The translations under genes and the position numbers were made by a program. A stretch of 64,000 nucleotides of DNA, taken from NCBI RefSeq assembly GCF_029784135.1, contig NC_073746.1:72272042-72336041 (forward strand). The letters run 5' to 3'. Below, in pieces: positions 56,526 through 64,000 of this stretch; the first letter of the stretch is position 1, and every line of letters begins with the position of its first letter. Origin of the DNA: Toxorhynchites rutilus septentrionalis (taxonomy: Eukaryota > Arthropoda > Insecta > Diptera > Culicidae). The notes beneath the pieces are model-generated. The model made no database searches. It was given only the letters and a program-made list of their open reading frames with translations, and had not been told where the DNA came from.

Positions 56526-58320
56526 CAGTGATTTTCAACCAGTGGGGAATTCCCCCCTAATGGGGAATTTGGTCAATAAATGGGGGGAATTGTGAAAGGA
56601 AATATTGCCCATTTACTTCGCTTTGAAGATGACAAAGAAAAGCAAAAATTGCCACAAATGCTTTATTGGATACGCTAAAATTTGTGATCCTCGGTAAACA
56701 TTTTTGAATCTGAAAGGTAATGTTCAATTGATCAACTTTGCAATGTTTGAAAGACTTCCGTCAGTGAATGATGATGGAACATACGATGAAACAGTACAGA
56801 AGGCCATAAAAAGGAAACTGTACAGCATTTGTCAAGACTTTTTACAACAAGTTAAACTTAAAACAATTTTTTCCAAGATTTCCGACTGGTCGTGACGAAA
56901 GTTTTAGATCAATTTCAGAACAAACTCGTCGATAAATGATCGATCATTATTCTGATACGCGGTATAAGCGTTACGAGTGTTGCTGTCTTTTGCATAGTAT
57001 TTATGTGAATCTGGATTTCCTACTAAGGTAAATAATTTTGGTTTGTCCAGTCGAAAATATGATCATGGTTTGCCCACTTTTTTGAATGCTCTAATTCAGC
57101 GCTTCTGTGTCAAATAAGGCCTTCGAATGTTTCGAAACATATAAATGAAATTGCCTTTTACATGATTTATAGTAGTTTGATAGTATATTTTTACGAAATC
57201 ACATGTTTTAAAGGATTATAAAATACACCTTCTATTTGTGTCAATGCGCCCCTCATTCGAGCTAACTTTTAATCGATCACCAGATGATTATTTGGCACGT
57301 ATTCAGACCTTTTCTGGATTACAACACTTATAAATATTGTAAACATCATGCTTGCTCACCATTTGTATCGGATTTACATAGCTAAACCATAAAATTAACG
57401 CATTTTGATGAACTCAATTCTGATCATGAGTTGTCCAATTCAATAATGTTGTTTTGTCCACATGATTTCTATGGCAACCGCTTGGTGCGCTGCAGTTTGT
57501 TTATGTTTGTTTATGGTGTGCTTCGCGCATAGCAGAAGTATGGTTTTTCTGTGTTGATTGTGTTGAGGTGAACACATCTAAAATGACCAAGAAAAGGCAA
57601 TATTCTGAAGAAAGCCTAAATTATGAATGAACCAATATGATGACAGTAAACTCAAGCAATGATAAATGCAACATCTAATTGTGAATTCGAATTTTTTCAT
57701 TCAAAAATGGAGATTTCTAAAACCGGACAAACCATGATCATTTTTTTGGGAAACCATGATCAGAGGTGGTCAAACCATGATCATAATTCTTCTTTAAGGA
57801 AAATCGTTAAAAAACATAAAAATTTGAATAATTTCAACACCTTATGGTAGTATTAGCAACTAGAGACTTGGGGCTTTTCAACAAACCCAAACTCGTATCG
57901 ATTATGTGTGATTTTCATGAAGAAAAATCGATTTGCATTTACTAGTTGCGTAAAAACACCCCAAATTGGACAAACCAAGATCATTTACCCTATGCTGCTG
58001 ATGGAAACAAAACACCGTAACAGAGTGGATATCGAAGATGACATGAGATGTGATTTTCGAAAACGTTCTCAAGAATTACGATTTTGGCGGAAATTCAGGT
58101 GCAGGTGTCATATTGACTTGCCAAACTTTATATACCTTTTTTGTGATTAGATACAAGTATAAAATTGAATTTGTTGCGAATCTAACTTGAAATCCGTTTA
58201 TATTAATTCATTATTTTACTGATATACTACAGACTTTCTTACAAAATACTGATAGGGTGGAGGCACTGGGATTAATTTTCGTAAAGGGGGGAATGGAGTA
58301 AAAAAGGTTGAAAACCACTG
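56526..58320. mobile_element. hAT transposon relic with 8-bp target duplication
   Basis: The ends CAGTGATTTTCAACC and, inverted, CAGTGGTTTTCAACC are typical hAT TIRs, continuing into GGGGAATTC/GGGGGGAATG-type G-rich subterminal DNA. TTTTATAC flanks both sides (56518-56525, 58321-58328) and fits the nTnnnnAn hAT duplication. 56704-56895 (NLKGNVQLINFAMFERLPSV, QKAIKRKLYSICQDFLQQVK) resembles a piece of a ZBED-type hAT transposase. The rest of the interior is occupied by a nested element. Confidence 0.9.
57026..57990. mobile_element. TA-flanked element nested in the hAT relic
   Basis: The ends AGGTAAATAATTTTGGTTTG and, inverted, GGGTAAATGATCTTGGTTTG are flanked by TA (57024-57025, 57991-57992). 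Many copies of the word GGACAAACCATGATCA in both orientations fill the subterminal zones. A short frame at 57583 (MTKKRQYSEESLNYE then stop) looks like the start of a pogo-type transposase, so this may be a deleted pogo/Tigger-like element. Confidence 0.75.
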
Positions 58321-58419
58321 TTTTATACCATTTACGATTTGAATACCTCCATGACTTTTTCGTATTGGCTATATGCATTTTGTATTTATGCATGCACAAA
58401 TTTTCAATTATGCGAAGCA

Positions 58420-58890
58420 ACTTGTTGGAATTTTTAAGGGTTATTTATATCCATTTTTTTTAGGATTTCAAAAGCTCATGTTTTCAAAAAAAATGAATTT
58501 TAGTTTTCAAAATATTTTTTTTTTCAATGATTTTTTTTCCAAAAAAATCTTTGGGAATTTTAAATGAAAACTAAAAAAAATTCCCCACATTCCATTCTTT
58601 GACTAAAATTTTGTAGGTCTGATAGAATATTTTGTAGGTTTTTTAAAAATTTTGAGTTTTTTTCAACTTTTTTTTCGACAAATCTTAATTTAAAAACTAT
58701 AAGATCTACAAAAAGTTGGTCAGAGAATAAAATGTAGGAAATTACTTAGGTTTTCATAAAAAAATATCAAAAAATTTTTTGGAAAAAAAATTTTGAAAAT
58801 TAAAATTCATTTTTCTCGAAAACATATGATTTTAAAATTCTGAAAAAATAGATATAAATAGCCATTAAAATTTCCAACAAATTTGTCATA
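58420..58890. repeat. Long AT-rich inverted repeat, arms about 200 bp
   Basis: The left arm from 58420 (ACTTGTTGGAATTTTTAAGG, GTTATTTATATCCA) is the imperfect inverse of 58800-58890 (TAGATATAAATAGCCATTAA, AATTTCCAACAAATTTG), and the match continues inward. It would fold into a long hairpin. Confidence 0.65.
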
Positions 58891-59395
58891 CATAGGACGA
58901 CGGGCACATTTACATGGAAAAAGTTTTTCGAACAACAACTTTTCCTTTTTTTCTTTGAAAATATACTATTAATGTTTAATTCGTAATATTTTTATGTATA
59001 AATTATCGCAGTTTACATGCTTTGCTAACTTTTCTCTATTAAGAAACATGTCAAGAACATGTCAAACGTGAGAATTTCAACACAACAATGTTACGAGCAA
59101 AACATTATTTTTTTTCAGGAGTCTTCATACAAGAATGACTTATATTCCAAAAACTATAACAGATAGAAAGTTGACGTCTTCGATAAAAGTTCATATTTTA
59201 ATAAGATTTGAAACTTTTTTGAATACACTATACTGCTATCTTGGCTATAAACAAAATTAGGATTAGTTGTATTTTTTTCAAAGAAAACATGAAAAAGTTG
59301 TTGTTCGAAAAACTTTTTCCCTGTGAAAGTGACCATCTTACGATGTATGGACGACTTGTTGGAAATTTGAAGGGCTGTTCATATATATATATATA
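58865..59395. repeat. Second inverted repeat sharing the same end motif, with (AT)n run
   Basis: TTTCCAACAAATTTGTCATA and GGAAAAAGTTTTTCGAACAA near 58868-58935 are inverted at 59280-59370 (GTTCGAAAAACTTTTTCCCT, ATGGACGACTTGTTGGAAAT). The right arm is also shared with 13395-13480. An AT microsatellite follows at 59380-59400. Confidence 0.65.
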
Positions 59396-59399
59396 TATA

Positions 59400-60030
59400 T
59401 TTGAGAGTATATCATTAATATTTCAAGTATGCAAAGTTGCTTAAGTGATCCATGTTTTTAAACCCACAACATTTCACTGCTATCTGAAATGGTGCTGCCA
59501 ACGGCCAGTCGAGTTGGCATGAAATTCGTCAATAACTAATTCGACCTATCGGAGAAGAATTCAATGCAGTTATCGAGATTTTTTTCAAGGATTGCATGTC
59601 ATCCTACCAAGTAAGAAGAAAAAAGTTTCGTTAAAGTTTGGTTTGTTCTCCAAAATAGTGAAATGAATATTAATTTCTCATTTTGGTCTGGCAAATAAAA
59701 AGAATACATGTTGTGTATCTGAAACAGAAGCATGAAAAACTGGTACTGTAGTCCAGGTTTGCTCGATGCTCCGTTCCGAAGTTACAAGCCAATTAGTGGA
59801 CCGAAATCTTTGCGTAAGAAGCGCGGATTCAAAATTTAAAACGCGTTTTCTCGAAACTAAGTTTTGCAAACCGGTGAGAGTTCTACTTCCTGAACGGTCC
59901 ATCCGATTTTGATGATATAGTATTTCCCAGACTCTCTACTAAATTTACTGTCATCGTACGTAAGATTATTTTTTTTTTTTCATATTTTGACTAATAAAAT
60001 GTTTTTGTCTCGATTTTTGAGGCAAAAGCG
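59400..60030. other. Unassigned insert between halves of the 13-kb repeat
   Basis: Compared with 13490-13505, where the two halves are adjacent, this copy has about 640 bp extra. I see no ends or coding content. Confidence 0.3.
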
Positions 60031-61500
60031 CAATTTTTGACGTAGAACTACGTCGTTTTATGAAATAAAGTTAACGTTAATAACTATTTTCGCCGCGAAC
60101 GGATTTTGGCGATTTATATACCAAACGAATCGTAAATTCCCTTAGATTTGTTTGAAATGCTATACATTACAATCCCATAGTCTGTAGATGGAAGCATTCC
60201 CATTTCTTCATACATTTGTTCTGTCGATTTGTGTGCTTTTCCGAACAGAGTTGTCAATAACGAGCAACTTTCCGACGAGCAACGAAAGGGAAATCGTAAG
60301 ATGTAAAGTGAACAAAGGAAAAGAAGAATAACGAAGGGGAATATTTGCCTAGAATATAAACATTGGAATTCGTTGAGGCAAACTTTAATTCTTCGTGAGG
60401 AAATCGACTGAACAACATCGTTGCTGGGCGAGCTGGACGGCGAGGGATCGAATGCCTTTCTCAAGGCAATGGGGGTGGAGGAGTAATATGATGGATAAAG
60501 TAAATTTTTCCAAGGGCCTTTTTGAAGGTTAGAGACGAATGAACTGAAGAAGTTGAAAGTCTCAAGCAGGGAAGGAAGGCAAACTTTCAGTATTGTTCTG
60601 TATTCAAAACAATGACAATCGCTTTTTCTTTCTTGTTTTGCGTCATCACATGTCTTCGTTTCGGATTAAGCTGTGGACGCGACCAAATTACTCACTCGCT
60701 GATGTCTCTAGCATTGCAAACATTGCATCAAACTAACGCCATTGCATTAAGGTTCTGAGCCACACAATTGTGTGGGGAATCATCAAGCTAGGCTATCGTC
60801 AGCTCACCAAGAAAATAAATGTTCTGGAATTTTGTCGGTGATTTGGTTTCGCATGACGGTAGGAAAACTCTTTCCACAAAGGATGATAGCTAAGCTAATG
60901 TAGACTGGCAATATTAACAGAAAGGGCTTCTGTTGAGCAGAGCGGATATAAGTGTGTGTATATTTAGTTGCTTCAACCCATCGATATATGGATATTTGTG
61001 TGCGTACGTGCGTGCTTCATAACCCGTACGTAAAAATAGTGCATCTTCGCTACGCTGAAACCCCATTTGTATCTGCTCCCGTGTGTATTGGTCCTGCAAC
61101 GATGCAATAATCGCCTAAATTTTTATGCTATGATTGATGATTTTTTAGTGTTGCAAATTATGCAGTCGTAATGATAAATATAAACAAGGAGGGGAGATAG
61201 CGGGAAGGAAATACTTTCGCTAGGGTATTGATAATGAATTTCTGCTGAAGCTAATATTCAGTCTGTTTCCAAGCAGTTGACATTTTTTGTTTTCTGTCAT
61301 CAATAGATTGAACTGACGCTATGGTGAAGGAGGTGTTAAGGTTTTGCACCAAAAAATTATTTGGGGAATACCAAGTTATTCAATAAGTTATATGAAGTTA
61401 TTAATTTATTTGGACTCGCGTGCCAGTCGTAAAACTGCCTTCAACTAGGATTGCATTTGCGTTAATCTTGATCATAATGAAGCAGTGCTACTCTTTTCGA
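60030..61500. repeat. Dispersed repeat, sister of 13505-14900
   Basis: 60035-60400 parallels 13505-13900 and 60760-61470 parallels parts of 14520-15000 (in a different internal order). The ORF1 segment seen at 14100-14440 is missing here; after about 60430 the sequence diverges. Confidence 0.7.
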
Positions 61501-61719
61501 GGTTTTGGCTGCAAGGGTTCAACAAACCGGATGCGGCTTTTCAGGGAACAGTCCAATTGACACCAATATATTTTCGGTTTGTTAAGTAATATATGCCTAA
61601 TAAAACTGTTATATCAGATTTATCAAATTAATTCATTTTCTCGTTGAAAAAAATCGCGAAAATCACACACTTTTTATGATGTTAATAGTGTGTTATCCTC
61701 TTAAGTAAGTATGTTTTTC

Positions 61720-61975
61720 CGTGGATCGAAGAGCAATACAGCCCGAAGCCAAATGTTGTATCCCAACAAGCTGGGGCTCCGTGCCCACCTCAAACCGCAC
61801 TCAGAAGTGGTTGCAGGAACATCTGCTGTTCTGGGCGAACGATATGTGCCGTCATCCAGCCCCGATCTTAGTCCGCTGGACTTCCCAGTAAGGCGCATCA
61901 TTCTAAACACCACCCGAGTACAGCAAGCTTCAGAGATTGACCCGAACTTGGAGCGAAATTGATACAATAATGTAG
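61720..61975 (+). pseudogene. maT/DD37D-like transposase fragment
   Basis: Two frames together read RTQKWLQEHLLFWANDM and then PSSSPDLSPLDFPVRRIIL, the region around the last catalytic Asp (SSPDL.PLDF) of maT-type or related Tc1/mariner elements. A frameshift separates the two. No ends found. Confidence 0.65.
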
Positions 61976-62273
61976 TTATTAGGGCTGTCGGGTGCATGCG
62001 AAGGCCGTAATTGGATCAAGTGGAAACTCCATCGATGGTTAACATAGTTGAAAACTCTCAGAAACATCCCTCTTTTGAATAAATAAAAAAATCGAAACCG
62101 AAATTTATGAGATTTTTTTTCAAATTTTGGCATTGTTTAATGGTGCAAACATTATCAAGCATATGGTTATAGAATAACAATGTCCATGCAACAATGATGG
62201 AGATCGATTCTCGGTCGGTATCTAAGCTTCTCTTCACCCACAAAAAACTTTACAGCATTCAAAGAGAAACATA

Positions 62274-63674
62274 ATTTTTTAGCACCTCCCACAGTCTTTA
62301 GAATCCTTGCTCAGTGTATATTGCTGAATTGGCAGCAATTCATTGGGCGCTGGACAGCGTCGCCTCACTGTTGAACACTATTACATTGTAACGGATAGTC
62401 TTAGCTCTGTCGAAGCTATCCGTTCAGTGAGGCCGGAAAAGCACTCGCCGTACTTCCTTCCGAGAATACGAGAAATGTTGAGTGCTTTATTCAGACGCTG
62501 TTATGTCATTACCTTTGTCTGGGTCCCTTCACATTGCTCAATTCCGGGTAATGAGAGGGCTGACTCATTAGCAAAGGTAGGTGCAATTGAAGGCGATATT
62601 TATCAGCGTCAAATCGCCTTCAATGAACTTTATTCTTTAGTCCGCAAAAATACCATATTTAATGTGCAACGCAAATGGAACGAAGATGAATTGGGCCGGT
62701 GGCTCCACTCGATTATCCCTAAGGTTAGCCTCAAACCATGGTTCAAAAGTCTGGACTTGAGTCGGGACTTCGCACCTTCTCCCGACTCATGTCCAATCAC
62801 TGTTCGTTAGACGCGCTACTCTCTCGTATTAATCTTGCCGACAACAATCTTTGTGTTTGTGGCCAAGGTTACCACGACATCGAGCACGTTGTTTGGTCGT
62901 GCGAGCTGTATCTTGTCGCCAGATCTAATTTAGAAGACACCCTTCGGGCCCGAGGAAGGCAGCCCATGGTGCCGATGAGAGACGTGTTGGCTCGGTTAGA
63001 CTTTGATTACATGTCCCAAATATATGTATTCCTTAAAGCTATCGATCTTCGTGTGTGATTGTCCTTATACCCTTAGTTTTTCTTTTTCCTTTTCCTTTGT
63101 GAGAGATCGGATCCCTTCTTAAGAATAAGATGAAATCTCGCGTAACTTTTGAAAAGGTCCAATGTAACATTTTCGTCAACTCGAGAAAAACGAAGTTGAA
63201 TAAAATCCGAATCTGTACATTGGATATTTTTTGTATCGGCGATAAAAAGATGAAGAAGATAGATACGTGAACGGTTGTTTTTGTAATACATTCAATGATT
63301 GAAAACTAATAGCGTGCATCCATTAACTCGATTTGTTTACATTTGTTACATAGGACCTTTTCAAAAGTTACGCGAGAAATGTAAATACATAGTAGATATA
63401 TAAGATAGGTTTAATAATTGAGTGTGATGAGTGTGATTGAGAGTGTGAGTGAGATCATTGTCAACATATCCTCATATCCTCTCCTTTTCCTGAAGAAAAT
63501 ATGTCACCCTTCTAAACTCGAGTCGACCGCGAGTAATCGGTTTCCTATATTATTAACATTGGAATTAAGGAAAAATGTATATATATATACTAGTAACAAT
63601 ACAGTAAGGAATTCGGCTCCTTTAAACTTATGTAACTGAGCCTGTAAATATAAACGATTTGAATAAAAAAAAGA
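62274..63674 (+). mobile_element. RNase-H LINE, second copy, 5'-truncated, carrying a MITE
   Basis: The sequence from TTTTTTAGCACCTCC (62276) to the A-rich tail near 63672 parallels the - strand copy at 28426-29912 and ends in the same 3' UTR (GGCTCCTTTAAACTTATGTA, ACTGAGCCTGTAAA). Two frames (62343-62810, 63058-side) encode RNase H from IVTDSLSSVEAI to AIDLRV with a frameshift near 62770. The copy begins inside RNase H. Confidence 0.92.
63136..63377. mobile_element. 242-bp MITE with perfect 25-bp TIRs, inserted in LINE 3' UTR
   Basis: TCTCGCGTAACTTTTGAAAA (then GGTCC) at 63136 is exactly inverted at 63353-63377. The sister LINE at 28.7 kb has the uninterrupted sequence (GGTGAAATGTAAATAC on the - strand), so the insertion and a 2-3-bp A-rich duplication are visible. 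Confidence 0.92.
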
Positions 63675-64000
63675 GAAACATCGGATTAAAACTTGTTGCC
63701 CGCAGTTGCCGTTGCCGCAACTGCCACTTTTGACACTTCTGTCGCTTCTACTGCTGCTACCAATACATGCTAGAACGATGGTCTTAGCATATGAGCTCTG
63801 CCTCGCGGTAAGAAAATGAATGAAAGTTTTCTGAAAGCAACTGCCAAATTTATTTAATTAGACTGGTGGTAAAATCACAAGGGGGTCGGCTTACAATACA
63901 ATTCTTTGCTTCTATTCAAACTATATTTCGCTGCTGCTCTGGTCGCTCCGTATGGTCGGAACCACAAATTGGGCCAATAAAAACGTGGCACATAGTGCAT
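63675..64000. other. Unassigned end of window
   Basis: No gene is seen. The last 40 bases (AAATTGGGCCAATAAAAACG) resemble a word from the repeat at 12620 and 50005. Confidence 0.3.

Overview
The window looks like euchromatic, repeat-rich DNA from an insect, most likely a mosquito (Culicidae). The evidence is two spliced host genes of insect type, tRNA-headed SINEs, several RNase-H-bearing non-LTR retrotransposons, DD34D mariners and two DD37E elements (a Tc1/mariner group first described in mosquitoes). The species cannot be fixed from sequence reading alone. Nothing bacterial or phage-like is present: there are no operons, CRISPR arrays or rRNA genes.

Host genes. (1) Dymeclin, + strand, eleven exons that I could splice by eye from 3710 to 21555 (695 codons plus stop). 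Six exons lie at 3.7-5.3 kb and five at 20.4-21.6 kb, separated by a 15.1-kb intron filled with transposons. (2) Converging on it, a secreted single-domain Kunitz/BPTI inhibitor on the - strand: exon 1 at 32548-32235, exon 2 at 22793-22682, 141 aa, with a 9.4-kb intron that splits the Kunitz domain and is also packed with transposons. The six-frame translation breaks both genes into short pieces; splice sites and family patterns reassemble them. Upstream of dymeclin (2.7-3.3 kb) are a THAP-like N-terminal fragment and a tandemly repeated - strand exon-like unit of uncertain status.

Layout. 0-3.6 kb: MITE end, unassigned DNA, THAP/repeated exon-like block. 3.7-21.6 kb: dymeclin, whose intron 6 holds R1-like, CR1/Jockey-like and RTE-like LINE remains, a minus-strand SINE and an intact DD37E transposon (18908-20209). 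22.1-32.7 kb: Kunitz gene, whose intron holds a broken DD37E element, a SINE relic, a mariner split by a 1.18-kb MITE, a 5'-truncated LINE with 14-bp target duplication, a deleted mariner and a U2 snRNA retropseudogene. 33-49 kb: fold-back MITE, Tc1 element carrying a SINE, a mariner containing a near-perfect 82-bp palindrome, Tc1 relic, TTAA-flanked piggyBac-like element, a second SINE, and an HSP90 C-terminal pseudogene. 49.5-54.4 kb: a mariner broken by a repeat, by a probable solo LTR that itself carries two further transposons, and by a 300-bp insert, abutting a BEL/Pao reverse-transcriptase relic. 56-64 kb: hAT element with a nested TA-flanked element, long inverted repeats, second copies of repeats seen at 13 kb, and a second copy of the 28-kb LINE carrying a 242-bp MITE.

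The genes do not form a pathway. The main value of the window is the precisely readable insertion history (target duplications plus empty sites in sister copies) and the two genes that survive with transposon-filled introns. I found no convincing new biological system; the best candidates for follow-up are the intact DD37E element, the Kunitz gene, the repeated exon-like block at 2.8-3.1 kb, and the promoter-bearing repeat at 37.3-38.4 kb.
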